64,000 nucleotides of DNA from positions 33,577,876-33,641,875 of the forward strand of contig OY755244.1 in the NCBI GenBank assembly GCA_963576725.1. The letters are read 5' to 3'. Shown here piece by piece: positions 10,738 through 21,226 of this stretch. The stretch comes from Azorinus chamasolen (Eukaryota > Mollusca > Bivalvia > Cardiida > Solecurtidae). The notes below the pieces were generated by a model. The model was given only the letters and a program-made list of their open reading frames with translations, did not search any database and was not told where the DNA came from. Both the position numbers and the translations under genes were made by a program. Within the stretch, counting starts at the first letter, position 1; every line of letters begins with the position of its first letter.

Positions 10738-12152
10738 TAGAGGTTTTTGTCACAAAAACGGATGTCTCCCCTCTAATAAAAGCAATATGTAAATAGAAAT
10801 CATTAAAAATGTTATGGACTTGATGATTGATACTTCCCCTCATTATGCGCTTTCCACAGCACATTTTTCAAGAAGAAAATGATAACAGCTAATAACTCCA
10901 AAAATACTGATACCAGAGTTATGGCCCTTGTGCATGACACTTACTTTCATCATGCTCTTTCCGTAAATGAAATGTCATTCCAATAGCATCAGTCGAACAG
11001 GAGTTATTGATCGGACAAAAAATGTAACAAAGGGCAATAACTCCAGAGCCAGAGTTATGGCCCTTGTTCATGACACTTTCTCTCACCATGCTCTTTCCAT
11101 GAATGAAGTTTCAATACGATGGCAAGAGCCATGTAGGAGTTATCGTCCGGACAAGAAAGCATTAAACAAATGTACAAGGGGCAATAACTCTCAATTTATT
11201 GAAGCCAGAGTTAAGGACCTTATGCATGACACTTTCTCTTATCATGATCTTTCCATGTATGAAGTTTCACTCCAATGGCATGTGCCATATAGGAGTTATC
11301 ATCCTGACAAAAAATTGTGTTTTTTTTACAAAGGGCAATAACTCATATATTTGTGGAGCCAGAGTTATGGACCTTGAGCATGACACTTTCTCTTATCATG
11401 ATCTTTCCATGTATGAAGTTTCAATCCAATGGCATGAGCCATATAGGAGTTATCGTCTGGACAAAAAATTGTGAAAAAAAATTACAAGGGCAATAACTCC
11501 ATTATTAATGAAGTCAGAGTTATGGACCTTGTGTATGACACTTTCTCTCGTCATGATCTTTCCATATATGAAGTTTCAATCCAATGGCATGAGCCATATA
11601 GGAGTTATCGTCCGGACAAAAAAGTGTGCATTTTTTTACAAGGGGCAATAACTCCTATATTAGTGAAGCCAGAGTTATGGACCTTGTGCATGACACTTCC
11701 TCTCATTATGCTCTTTCCATATATGAAGTTTCAATCAACTGGCATCAGGCATATTGAAGTTATCGTCCGGACAAAAAGTGTGACGGACAGACGGACGGAC
11801 ATACTAACAAATGGGTAGTTGTGTGACTTTTTCCTTTGATCTTTTCTTGTGTGACTAGTCCCACAAGAAAAACTATTTTTGGCTCTAACTTTGGAAAAGA
11901 ATGATCTGGAAGCTAACCCTAACCCTAACCCTATGTCCCACAACTGGCCAGGTTAATGTCACAAGAAATGGCCAGGTTAATGTCACAAGAGATGGCCAGG
12001 TTAATGATTTTACTTGTGGGACTAGTTAGAAAAAGTCACACAACTACCCTTTGGTGAGTGCGGACGGACAGACGGACGGACAGACAGACAGACAGACAAC
12101 TCTCACGAAAACAATATGTCTCCCCCATATAAATATGGGGGGAGACATAATA
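10738..12152. mobile_element. Pearl/HINE-like element, GTCTCCCC family copy 1
   Basis: Starts CTAGAGGTTTTTGTCACAAA and ends CATATAAATATGGGGGGAGA. Core units of about 150 bp carry GGGCAATAACTCC, AGAGTTATGG, CATGACACTTTCTCT, TATGAAGTTTCAAT and AGTTATCGTCCGGACAAAAA, followed by an (ACGG/ACAG)n tract. A second copy is at 53311-54936. Here the tail is interrupted by another element at 11813-12049. Open frames through the units are unit-length artefacts. Confidence 0.83.
11813..12049. mobile_element. TIR element carrying telomere-like repeats
   Basis: A 237-bp insertion bounded by inverted repeats of about 20 bp (GGGTAGTTGTGTGACTTTTT and complement). Inside are three CCCTAA units (about 11914-11932) and a run of GGCCAGGTTAATGTCACAAG-like units at 11948-12005. 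It sits inside the microsatellite end of the surrounding element. No coding capacity. Confidence 0.8.
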
Positions 12153-12189
12153 ATGATAGAATTACTCTACAGTGATTATTGAATTAATA

Positions 12190-13488
12190 GCAAATGCATG
12201 GGGACTCCTACTGACATGGGGACTCCTACTTACTGCCAGTGACATGGGGACTCCTACTTACTGCCAGTGACATGGGGACTCCTACTTTCTGCCTGTGACA
12301 TGGGGACTCCTACTGACATGAGGACTCCTACTTACTGCCAGTGACATGGGAACTCCTACTTACTGCCTGTGACACGGGGACTCCTACTTTCTGCCAGTGA
12401 CATGGGGACTCCTAATTACTGCCAGTGAAATGGGGACTCTACTTACTGCCAGTGACATGGGGACTCCTACTTTCTGCCTGTGACATGGGGACTCCTACTG
12501 ACATGAGGACTCCTACTTACTGCCAGTGACATGGGAACTCCTACTTACTGCCTGTGACACGGGGACTCCTACTTTCTGCCAGTGACATGGGGACTCCTAC
12601 TTACTGCCAGTGACATGGGGACTCCTAATTACTGCCAGTGAAATGGGGACTCTACTTACTGCCAGTGACATGGGGACTCCTACTTACTGCCAGTGACATG
12701 GGGACTCTACTTACTGCCAGTGACATTGGGACTCCTACTTACTGCCAGTGACATGGGGACTCTACTTACTGCCAGTGACATGGGGACTCTACTTACTGCC
12801 AGTGACATGGGGACTCCTACTTACTGCCAGTGACATGGGGACTCCTACTTACTGCCAGTGACATTGGGACTCCTACTTACTGCCAGTGACATGGGGACTC
12901 TACTTACTGCCAGTGATATGGGGACTCTACTTACTGCCAGTGACATTGGGACTCCTACTTACTGCCAGTGACATGGGGACTCTACTTACTGCCAGTGACA
13001 TGGGACTCTACTTACTGCCAGTGACATGGGGACTCCTACTTTCTGCCAGTGACATTGGGACTCCTACTTACTGCCAGTGACATGGGGACTCTACTTACTG
13101 CCAGTGACATGGGACTCTACTTACTGCCAGTGACATGGGGACTCTACTTACTGCCAGTGACATGGGGACTCTACTTACTGCCAGTGACATGGGGACTCCT
13201 ACTTACTGCCAGTGACATGGGGACTCCTACTTACTGCCAGTGACATGGGGACTCTACTTACTGCCAGTGACATGGGACTCTACTTACTGCCAGTGACATG
13301 GGGACTCTACTTACTGCCAGTGACATGGGGACTCTACTTACTGCCAGTGACATGGGGACTCCTACTTACTGCCAGTGACATGGGGACTCTACTTACTGCC
13401 AGTGACATTGGGACTCATACTTACTGCCAGTGATATTGGGACTCATACTTACTGCCAGTGACATGGGGACTCTACTTACTGCCAGGAT
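12190..13488. repeat. 28-bp minisatellite, about 46 units
   Basis: Unit GACATGGGGACTCCTACTTA followed by CTGCCAGT, with 27- and 26-bp variants lacking one C or one G. A higher-order block holding GACATGAGGACTCC and GACACGGGGACTCC occurs twice about 180 bp apart (from about 12300 and 12480). The overlapping open frames of 64-73 codons here come from stop-free repeat units, not a gene. It lies in the intron between the exons at 14551 and 10262. Confidence 0.95.
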
Positions 13489-13584
13489 CAATGTGTATTA
13501 CCTTAGTAGAGGATCACATGTGACCGACAGATGGACTGATCAATGAACTGACAGATAAAAGTCAGTATAAATGTTAAACCCCCC

Positions 13585-13993
13585 TTAACTCTTTCCTTCA
13601 TATAAACACCTTTTCACACATTTGCAAACAGAGTAGACCCAGATCAGATGGATCCTACAGAAGCCATTAGATCAGGGTCTGCTCAGTTTGCTTATGGTAT
13701 AATATAGATCAGATTCTGCAGTTTCTGTCTGAGCCAAAATGTCTTGGGTTCATCATCCATTATAAAAATAATTTAATTAATATTCATGATGTAAAGTACC
13801 TAGTTATAGTCTACTTTCAGTCCGAATGACCGCTCAGCCGACTGTACATTTACTCCCCTGGTCATTGAGTCATTGGCCTACAATATTGAGCACTGCTAAC
13901 ATATGGCGCAATCATGCAGCCGCAGTACCGGCGAGTGACCCTCACAATGATGTCATTATTTTTTCTATGAAAATTGAAAAGGTAGAGGGTTAG
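13585..13993. mobile_element. P-A element split by a ~160-bp insertion
   Basis: TTAACTCTTTCCTTCATATA to GAGGGTTAG with the AGAGTAGACCC hairpin, tip ATCCTACAGAAGCC. Between TATTCATGATG and TGATGTCATTATT lies foreign sequence at about 13784-13955 flanked by ATGATG on both sides; it is unique in this window. Confidence 0.75.
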
Positions 13994-14254
13994 CCCTTTC
14001 CCAGTGTTCTGTGTTCATGTAAGAAAAAATTACAATATGACTACATTTTTGTATTTGATTATTAGCAGAATTTTTTATATTTATAATGTTAACCTTTTCA
14101 AGGAAATTGTTTGCTTAAACTGAAAAATAATATCTATATCATGTCAAAAGTAAACAGCAGACCTTGATCAAAAGGCTCCTATGGAAGCCATCTGATCTGG
14201 GTCATCTCTGTTTGCGAAGGCATGAAAAGGCTTTTATATGAAGGAAAGGGTTAA
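13990..14254. mobile_element. P-A palindromic element
   Basis: TTAGCCCTTTCCCAG to GAAGGAAAGGGTTAA. The hairpin is diverged: AGCAGACCTTGATCAAAAGG against ATCTGATCTGGGTC. Confidence 0.8.
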
Positions 14255-14278
14255 CTGAGGATATAAAACTGAGACAGA

Positions 14279-14508
14279 TAACCCATTCCCTCATACTGAC
14301 GACTTCTGACAACTCTGTAGAAGTCACTTTGTGAAACCATTGTGATAAATAGAGCATTTGCTCCTATAGGAGCAAATGTTCTATTTATCACAATGGTTTC
14401 AAACTACAAAATTCTAAAATTTTCCTTTTCTCTAGTTAATGCTCCTTTTTCGGTAGATTTATTCAAAGAGGTTGTATCTAAAAATAGCCTATGAGGTAAT
14501 GGGATAAG
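14279..14508. mobile_element. P-B palindromic element
   Basis: ATAACCCATTCCCTCATAC to GAGGTAATGGGATAA with a near-perfect 64-bp stem and tip GCTCCTATAGGAGC. It ends about 45 bp from the donor of the next exon. Confidence 0.88.
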
Positions 14509-14550
14509 AGCGCGAGCAAACAACTTCCATGGATTAGATTCTTCTCTCAC

Positions 14551-14703
14551 CTTGAATGGTCACTACTATGGAGGTCGTAGTTGTAAGAGAGCTACCCCCA
14601 TTATCAATAACATCTATAACCAGAGTGTACGTGGCCAGAGTTTCCCTGTCAAGAGCGTTGTTCACCTGCACCTCACCAGTGGTGGTCACAGTAAATGCAG
14701 CAC
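14551..14703 (-). CDS. Cadherin exon, 51 codons (module copy 2, third exon)
   Basis: A 153-nt phase 1-1 exon; acceptor ATTGCAG at 14704 and donor GTGAGA at 14550. It encodes AAFTVTTTGEVQVNNALDRE, then TYTLVIDVIDNGG and SIVVTIQ, the second half of a cadherin repeat with the LDRE calcium motif. The frame read beyond the donor stops within five codons. Counterpart of the exon at 27423-27584. Confidence 0.94.
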
Positions 14704-14838
14704 CTGCAATATGCATGAAACAGATTGTTATATAATGAATATACAATGGAAACTCAGTATCTCAAACTTCGAGGGACATTACAAATTACTTAAAAATATT
14801 GTGAGCTCATGTCTACCAATTTCTAACTTGGAGACAGT

Positions 14839-15067
14839 TTAACCCATTCCCTCTTATTGACGACTTTTAACGACTCTGTAAAAGTCACTGTCTGAAACCA
14901 TTGTGTTTAAAAGAGCATTTGCTCCTATAGGAGCAAATGCTCTATTTGTCACAATGGTTTCAAACTACAAAATTCTAAAAAGTTCCTTTTCTCTAGTTAA
15001 TGCTCCTTTTTAGTACATTTTTTCAAAGAGGTTGTATCTGAAAATAGCCTATGAGGTAATGGGTTAA
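14839..15067. mobile_element. P-B palindromic TTAA element
   Basis: TTAACCCATTCCCTC to GAGGTAATGGGTTAA, with tip GCTCCTATAGGAGC. Shares its right TTAA with the following hairpin segment. Confidence 0.9.
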
Positions 15068-15150
15068 TGCAGGCCAAAAGTAATGCTGAAAGCCCTTGTA
15101 GGAGTTTTCAGCATTACTTGCGACCTGCATCAAGGTGTCGCATTTCTTAA
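15064..15150. mobile_element. P-F-like hairpin remnant
   Basis: AATGCAGGCCAAAAGTAATG with complement CATTACTTGCGACCTGCAT around CCCTTGTAGGAG. This is the central palindrome of family P-F without recognisable outer inverted repeats. Confidence 0.65.
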
Positions 15151-15564
15151 CCCTTTACCTGTTTAATATTCATGATAGTTATAATGACATCATGAATATT
15201 TATTAGCTGAAGTTTTATAATGTAAATTTTTCAAGGTATCTTTTTTTTTTGCTTCGAAAGAAACTATAGAATCAAATCTATATCATGTCAAAAGCAAACA
15301 GAGCAGACCCTGATCAGACAGCTCTATAAGAGCTTTCTTGATTTGACAGAAATTGTAGAATCAGATCAATATTATGTCAAAAGCAAAAAAAGCAGACCCT
15401 GATCAGACAGCTCTATAGCAGCTTTCTTGATTCGACAGAATCTGTAGAATCAGATCTATATTATGTCAAAAGCAAAAGGAGCAGACCCTGATCAGACAAC
15501 TCCTATATAGGAGCTGTCTGATCTGGGTCCACACTGTTTGCAAATGTGTGAAGGAAAGGGTTAA
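15147..15564. mobile_element. P-A element with internal triplication
   Basis: TTAACCCTTTACCTG to GGAAAGGGTTAA. A segment of about 86 bp (GTAGAATCAGATCTATAT, GTCAAAAGCAAA, GCAGACCCTGATCAGACAG) occurs three times in a row at about 15264-15500; only the last copy keeps a complete hairpin. Confidence 0.85.
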
Positions 15565-15814
15565 TAGATGTGTGCATGCATGATGAATTCTTGAACAATC
15601 CTGTATTACAAATTTTGGAAGGGACCGAAATTTTGAATCTAATTATATCGAAGTTTGAGTTTGACATAACGGGGTTCCACAGTATATCAATTCCTGAGGC
15701 TGAAACAAATATTGGTTCAACTGATCAAACAGGGAAGATCCAAAATTAAATGGTTTCTGGGTCTTCTCTGTTTGTAAAGGCATTAAAAGGTATATCTATG
15801 AATTAAAAGGTTAA
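15565..15814. other. Intron sequence with partial P-A right end
   Basis: Mostly without a repeat-family match. The last part, from about 15740 (TCTGGGTCTTCTCTGTTTG to AAAAGGTTAA), is a right-end P-A remnant. Confidence 0.5.
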
Positions 15815-16018
15815 TGTAACAGAGATCCAGATAAGATGCGTAATTAAAATATTTTCAGGACTAACTTCTTTATTTCTCCACCGAACCCTATGTTGTGAAC
15901 ACTCTTTAGAATTGTCCCTTTGAGACAATTCTAAAGAGTGGTCAGAGCATAGGGTTTGATGGAGAAGTGACAATTTTAGTATTTGAGTATGCATTTATCT
16001 GTAGCTCTGATGTAATCA
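15815..16018. mobile_element. P-D palindromic element
   Basis: Central palindrome (TTTCTCCACC, AACCCTATGTTGTGA, CTCTTTAGAATTGTC and complement) between ends CAGAGATCCAGATAAGATGC and GCATTTATCTGTAGCTCTG. Other copies: 28672 onward (interrupted), 43345-43545 and 44748-45187. Unlike the other families its tip is GTCCCTTTGAGAC. Confidence 0.85.
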
Positions 16019-16029
16019 TAAACAAGAAC

Positions 16030-16497
16030 AAGAGGGCCAGAATGGCCCTGAAGCGCTCACCAGACAATCAGAGGAGAAGATTTTCAAAGTTTTCTCTATA
16101 TGTTTCTATTGAAAACTTCCCACCCCTGGGGCGGAGACAATTTTGACCCCAGGGCCATAATTAATATAACTTTTGTAGAGGACCTGAACATGATGCTCTG
16201 TGCCAAATATGAAAGCTGAGAACCTTCTGGTTTCAGAGGAGATTTTCAAAGTTTCACTATATGTTTCTATTGAAAACTTCCCACCCCTGGGGTGGGGCCA
16301 ATTTTGACCCCAGGGACATAATTTATATAACTTTTGTAGAGGACCTACAGGTGATGCTATGTACCAAAGATGAAAGCTGAGAACCCTGTAGATTCAGAGG
16401 AGAAGATTTTTAAAGGTTCAAATTGTTGACACGGGACGACGGACATCAGGCGATCACAAAAGCTCACCCTGAGCACTTTGTGCTCTGGTGAGCTAAA
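16030..16497. mobile_element. Pearl/HINE-like element, GAGGGCC family (short)
   Basis: AACAAGAGGGCCAGAATGGCCCTGAAGCGCTCACC-type head (positions 16031-16065; key parts AACAAGAGGGCC and GCTCACC) and tail TGCTCTGGTGAGCTAAAAAT. Two core units contain ACTTCCCACCCCTGGGG and GAGGACCTGAACATGATG. The head GGGCC/GGCCC forms a small hairpin and CTCACC/GGTGAG are subterminal inverted repeats. Related elements: 23360-24268 and 47306-49505. Confidence 0.8.
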
Positions 16498-16499
16498 AA

Positions 16500-16824
16500 T
16501 GTGTGAACATGATACAGATTCCCACCTCCCTGGTGATACTGTCCCTAAATCAAAGACTTGTCCCTATATGTTATATAGTGAAGAAAATTTCAAAGTCCTC
16601 CAACTCTGGTAAGAATGATTCTTTAAGTACATCTTTACATCAATGTTTGTTCATCTGTGAAAGTCTGTATGAGAAACTGGACACACAAGATTTGCGGGAC
16701 CTACATATGTAAGGATGGACATGCAGACAACAGCAAGACTATATGCCTATATATGTAACCACCTTGTGGCGAGCATAAAAATCGGTTTTCATGAAACTTC
16801 ACTTCGTACAAGAAAAACTACCAA
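16500..16824. other. Intron sequence, no confident assignment
   Basis: Short stretches (TATGAGAAACTGGACA, TTTGCGGGACCT) look like a decayed tandem-core unit. No exon or MITE seen. Confidence 0.4.
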
Positions 16825-17266
16825 TTAACCCTTACCCTCTTTAATATTTATGTAAGGACTACTGTCATCATGAATATTTATTAGCTGAATTTTAAGTTTA
16901 TGTACACAGGATGTTTTGGCTCACGCAGAAACTACAATAAAATCTATATTATACCATAAGCAAATAAAACAATCTGATCAGACAGCTCATGTGTGGAAAG
17001 GCGTTTATATGAGGGAAAGGGTTAACATTTACTCCATAATCCAATCTTTTCACACATTTTTTCACACATTTGCACACAGAGTAGACCTAGATCAGATGGC
17101 TCCTGAAGAAGGTGTCTGATCATGGTCTGCTCAGTTTTCTTATATGTTATAGATCTGATGCTCTACTTTTTTGGCAATAAACTTCCGTGCTCTTAAATTT
17201 CGATTTCAATTAACATTCATGTGTGAAAACATGAATACGTGTGAATATTCATGAAGTAAAGGGTTA
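16825..17266. mobile_element. Two abutting P-A elements
   Basis: 16825-17025 (TTAACCCTTACCCTC to GAGGGAAAGGGTTAA, hairpin mostly deleted) and 17022-17266 (opposite orientation, ending ATGAAGTAAAGGGTTAA) share TTAA at 17022-17025. Confidence 0.82.
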
Positions 17267-17712
17267 ACCCTTTCCCTGTATTTATGTAAGAATATTAATT
17301 ACAGTAGAACCCCTCTAATGCGACCACTTAGGGAATAACCATAGCCGTCTTTATAAGTAGGTTGCTGTTTAATGCAGGACAAAAGTAATGCAGAAAGCTC
17401 CTATAGGAGCTTTCTGCATTACTTTTGTCCTGCATTAAGCTACCACCTGCCTCTGCCCTCCTAGAAATATCCCCCATTTTGGTGGTCTTTTACTGTAGCT
17501 GAATGTTTTGTAATAGTACATGTACTTGCAGTTTCGGTACTGGAAGAAACTGTACTCATATCTATTGCAGTTTCATAAGCAAACAGAGCAGACCCTGATC
17601 AGACCCTGGTCAAAAAATTCTGTGTCCACATGCTATTATAGCAATTAATCTAAGCTTTATTCATGATGACGTCATTAATTCTTACATGAATATTGAACAG
17701 GGAAAGGATTAA
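17263..17712. mobile_element. P-A element split by a P-F insertion
   Basis: TTAACCCTTTCCCTG to AACAGGGAAAGGATTAA. Removing 17302-17495 and one TA restores AATATTAATTAGCTGAAT, the standard P-A internal sequence. The right end lies 6 nt from the splice donor of the exon at 17719-17925. Confidence 0.88.
17302..17495. mobile_element. P-F MITE with TA target duplication
   Basis: CAGTAGAACCCCTCTAATGC to GGTGGTCTTTTACTG, flanked by TA (17300-17301, 17496-17497). The central near-perfect hairpin is AATGCAGGACAAAAGTAATG with tip GCTCCTATAGGAGC. TA duplication and CAGT ends suggest a Tc1/mariner-type parent (inference). Confidence 0.87.
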
Positions 17713-17718
17713 GCTTAC

Positions 17719-17925
17719 CTGTGTTTCCTGAGATTATGTTGTATGAGCTTATTTCATTGTTTGGACTGCCCTGGTCACTGTCTGTGCAGGTTAGTTGTAG
17801 CACACTTGTCATGGTACCGGTATCCTCAGCAACATTGACACTGTACAGAGACTGGGTGCACACCGGCGTGACATCATTCACGTCTAGAACATTTACCGTC
17901 AGGGTATACTGTGCCGACAGGGCAT
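17719..17925 (-). CDS. Cadherin exon, Cys-type repeat (module copy 2, second exon)
   Basis: A 207-nt phase 1-1 exon; acceptor TTTTTTACAG at 17926 and donor GTAAGC at 17718. It encodes ALSAQYTLTVNVLDVNDVTP, a first cysteine in PVC, YSVNVAEDTG, a second cysteine in LQLTCTDSDQG, and ends NIISGNT. Positionally equivalent to 4106-4303 and 28420-28623. Only 6 intronic nt separate the exon from a P-A element. Confidence 0.94.
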
Positions 17926-17944
17926 CTGTAAAAAATAATCATCA

Positions 17945-18092
17945 AAGAGTCAGATCTAATATAATTTCATAAGCTAACAGAGCAGACCCTGATCAATGGC
18001 TCAGATCAGACGGTTCCTACAGGAGCTTTCCAATTTGGGTATACTCTATTTGCAAAGGTGTAAAGAAGCATTTATATGAAGGAAAGGATTAT
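17945..18092. repeat. P-A element, right half
   Basis: AGAGTCAGATCTAATATAAT, a hairpin AGAGCAGACCCTGATCA with a small internal duplication (TCAGATCAGACGG), tip TCCTACAGGAG, ending GAAGGAAAGGATTA. Confidence 0.75.
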
Positions 18093-18112
18093 CTATAAAA
18101 TAAAACTTAAGT

Positions 18113-18480
18113 TAAACAAGAGCACTGCATGCTGGTGCCAATGCTCCTCTGATTGTAGCCCTTGTGACGGTGAACAAGTGTGTGAAGTTTCATAAGATGT
18201 GAGAGTGAACAAGTGTGTGAAGTTTCATAAGATGTGAGGGTGAACAAGTGTGTCAAGTTTCATAAGATGTGTGGGTGAACAAGTGTGTGAAGTTTCATAA
18301 GATGTGAGAGTGAACAAGTGTGTGAAGTTTCATAAGATGTGAGAGTGAACAAGTGTGTGAAGTTTCAAAAGATGTGCGGGTGAACAAGTGTGTGAAGTTT
18401 CATAAGGTTTGCAGGAAAAGTACAGAAGTTACAGCCAACATTAAAGTTTGCAGATGACAATGCGGACGCTGGAGTTACTA
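18113..18480. mobile_element. Pearl/HINE-like element with 35-bp repeats
   Basis: Head AAACAAGAGCACTGCATGCT, then seven 35-bp units from about 18170 (GTGAACAAGTGTGTGAAGTT plus TCATAAGATGTGAGA), then AACATTAAAG and ATGCGGACGCTGG. The right terminus is unclear. A similar head occurs at 32783. Confidence 0.75.
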
Positions 18481-18541
18481 CAATATCTCATATTTTTTTC
18501 TTTGAAATACAGACAAGCTAATAAAATGACTTTCAAGGCAA

Positions 18542-18785
18542 TTAACTCTTAACTCCATAAGTATGCCTTTCTATGCCAAAGCAAACAGAGTAGACTCAGA
18601 TCAGATGGCTTCTATAGGAGCCGTATGATCAGGGTCTGCTCTGTTTGCTAATAGTGTAATGTACATACGATTCTACAGTTTCTGGCCAAATTTTCCCATG
18701 TCCATGTGCTAATATAACAGTTCATCTAATTAATACTCATAATGTCATTATTACTTACATGAATATTCATGAAGTAAAGGGTTAA
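18542..18785. mobile_element. P-A palindromic TTAA element
   Basis: TTAACTCTTAACTCCAT to ATGAAGTAAAGGGTTAA, hairpin AGAGTAGACTCAGATCAGAT, tip TTCTATAGGAGC. Ends about 15 nt from the splice donor of the large exon at 18801. Confidence 0.85.
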
Positions 18786-18800
18786 ACAGACTTTACTTAC

Positions 18801-20189
18801 TTGGATTAATGCCACTATCGGTAGCATCGATGGTCACTACGTAGGTCTGTGTACTCTCCATATCTAGCGAACCAGACAGAGTCACTTCCCCTGAGGTAGG
18901 ATTGATTGCAAACTTTGCATCACCGTTTCCTCCTGTTATTGAATAGGTAATTAGCCCGTCATCCCCATGATCATCATCAGTGGCAGCTACAGTGACGATA
19001 CCTGTACCTATTGATGTGTCTTCATTGAGGCTCTGGGTGGAACTTGGCATAGCAAAAGAAGGCGTATTGTCATTATAATTCTCAACCGTCACAATTACTG
19101 TGGTACTGCCTGTGTTTGTACCATCAGATGCATGGACCACCAGTGTGTAGCTCTTTGTGGCTGAATCATAATTTATACCTGTAGTATCTATTATAATTTC
19201 CCCAGAAGACTCAATACGAAACACAGTGCCAGTATTGCCAGAAAATAACGAATATGTTACGGATACCGTGTCTACATCGCTGGCCGTTACCGTGGTTACT
19301 GTTGTTCCAACACCATCATTTTCCGATACAGAAGCTATGTAAACTGCTGGGTTGAATACAGGAACTCCATCGTTAGTATCAGAAACGGAAATTGTTACTG
19401 TAGCTGTATCAGTCAGTGATCCACTGTCAGTAGCCTCAACAATGACATCATAGGAATTAGTAATGTCATAATCCAGATTGTCAATAAGATAAATAGTTCC
19501 ATCCGAGGGATCAATCGTGAAAACTGTGCTGACTGGATTAATTGTGTATACTAGAGTGTCTGAGTTGTCACTGTCAGTGGCTGCTACCTGGAACACTGAA
19601 GAAGTAACAGCCGTAGTTTCAACAATAGTTTGCGTGTATGGAGTGTTGATAAAGGCTGGATTATGTTCATTTACTGCCGTCACTACAACAACTACTGTCG
19701 CCGAGCCCGTCAAAGACCCACCGTCTATACCATGCACAACTATTGTCTTTGATGTGTCAGTTTCGTAGTCTAAAGAGGTTGCAAGCGATATGACACCAGT
19801 TGATGCATCTATTGAAAAAGGTGATGTTGTTGCCATGCCGTCAACAGTTGATATAACATGCGAGACAACTCCAAAAGTTCCAGTAGTTTCAGGGTCACTA
19901 CAGGTAACTGTTGCTATCTGGGTGTTTATGCCTGTATCCTCTGCAAATTCCACAGTCTGTAAAACAGGCGAGCAGGAAGGTATGATATCATTCACATCTG
20001 TGACAGCGATTGCTACGAAGGTCGTTCCTGTCCTCACTGCTGCTAGATTATCTATGGCAATAACCTCTAGGTTGTAAAGATCAGATACTTCAAAGTTGAA
20101 GGCTCCGATCACTTTCAGTTCTCCTGAATTAGTATCTACAGCTATGTTATTGTCAGTGTTACCGCTCTGAATACTGTAGAATAAGCTGG
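18801..20189 (-). CDS. Large cadherin exon, four linkers (module copy 2, first exon)
   Basis: Exon of 1389 nt (463 codons), phase 1 at both ends; acceptor ATTTCAG at 20190 and consensus donor GTAAGT at 18800. It starts SLFYSIQSGNTDNN, then linkers TDVNDIIPSC, TAVNEHNPAF, SDTNDGVPVF and ENYNDNTPSF, ending ATDSGINP. Repeat order matches the other two large exons, including the Cys-type repeat first (PSC, then VTCSDPET), then an ETT repeat, an FNPxVY repeat and a DSG-ending repeat. Frame extensions past both splice sites hit stops or AT-rich intron. Confidence 0.97.
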
Positions 20190-20461
20190 CTGAAATATAA
20201 ACAAAACACAACATTAATAAACAAAACACAACATTAATATTCAGTGAAAGCCAGATTATTTTTCTTCAAAAAGCAATAAAAACATCATATTTCAAAAATA
20301 TTCTTCAAAATATTCTCAAACTACATGTATTTCATTACTCAGGTTCAAACAATTTCTGTACAATTTACAACCGAACGCATATGAGATTCGAATCTTTTGA
20401 ACCCCCCTTAATTCAGACCAAGATTTATGGTTCCTGTTCCTAAGGTGTTCAAGAGATAGGC
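20190..20461. other. Intron sequence
   Basis: A 20-bp direct repeat (AAACAAAACACAACATTAAT) occurs at 20199 and 20219. No other structure assigned. Confidence 0.5.
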
Positions 20462-20752
20462 AGAGTTGCCACAAACCAGAGGAAACAAAATTCCCTGACA
20501 ATTCCCTGACATAATTTCTTATTTCCCTGACATGTAACATTGCGACGTTTGGTCTTTCTGTCATATTTTTATAGTGTCATACTTTTTGTAATATTTTTGA
20601 GGAAGTATAAAATATAAAGCACTGAATTTCATTATTTTTCAAAATTCCCTGACATTTTCCTATATTTTCAAATTTCCCTGACAGATTACAAAATCCCCTG
20701 ACCTTGAATTTTTTTTATTTTTCCTGACTTTTCCCTGACGCGTGGCAACCCT
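20462..20752. mobile_element. TTCCCTGACA-motif element
   Basis: At least seven spaced copies of TTCCCTGAC or CCCTGAC lie between inverted ends AGAGTTGCCACA and GTGGCAACCCT. This matches a type of short repeat with internal CCCTGAC motifs; the class is not established. A motif-like fragment is at about 38205. Confidence 0.65.
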
Positions 20753-20884
20753 GATAGGGGTTTCACTGTACCTTTATTTCACTGTACCTTTATTTATTAC
20801 ATTAACTATTTCAACATTGAATTTTCAAATGGACTATTCCAAAATTCAAACAGGTCATGCTTACTGTGAATATTCAGAGATTTT

Positions 20885-21132
20885 TTAACCCTTTCCCTCA
20901 TATAAACGTGTTTTCACCCATTTGCAAACAGAGTAGATCCAGATCAGACGGCTCCTAAGAGCCGTCTGATCAGGGTCTGCTCTGTTTGCTTATGGAATTT
21001 GATAGATCTGTGTCTTTATTTTCTAAAATAGCTACAATATACCACCTTCCACAATTGATTATAACTGTTTTGTACATGAAAATTCAATGGGTATTAAAAT
21101 TTGAACAAAACATAGAATAGGGAAAGGGTTAA
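20885..21132. mobile_element. P-A palindromic TTAA element
   Basis: TTAACCCTTTCCCTCATATA to AATAGGGAAAGGGTTAA; hairpin GAGTAGATCCAGATCAGACG with tip GCTCCTAAGAGC. Confidence 0.9.
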
Positions 21133-21226
21133 AAAGAAAAATGCAACATGACAAACAGTGAAGACCCTGATCTTGGACTACACTGTTTGCAAAGGACATT
21201 ATGGTTAACACATAAACCTGCAGCAT
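21133..21226. repeat. P-A hairpin remnant
   Basis: ACAGTGAAGACCCTGATC followed by TTGGACTACACTGTTTGC: collapsed hairpin arms between two complete elements. Confidence 0.6.

Noticed and set aside
11914..11932. Chromosome end
   Set aside because: Only three CCCTAA units, inside a small TIR element and within an intron of a continuing gene.
12886..13433. Overlapping plus-strand frames of 64-73 codons with repeated GLLLTASDM-like peptides
   Set aside because: They follow the 28-bp minisatellite, occur in several frames and vary with unit length; no independent coding evidence.
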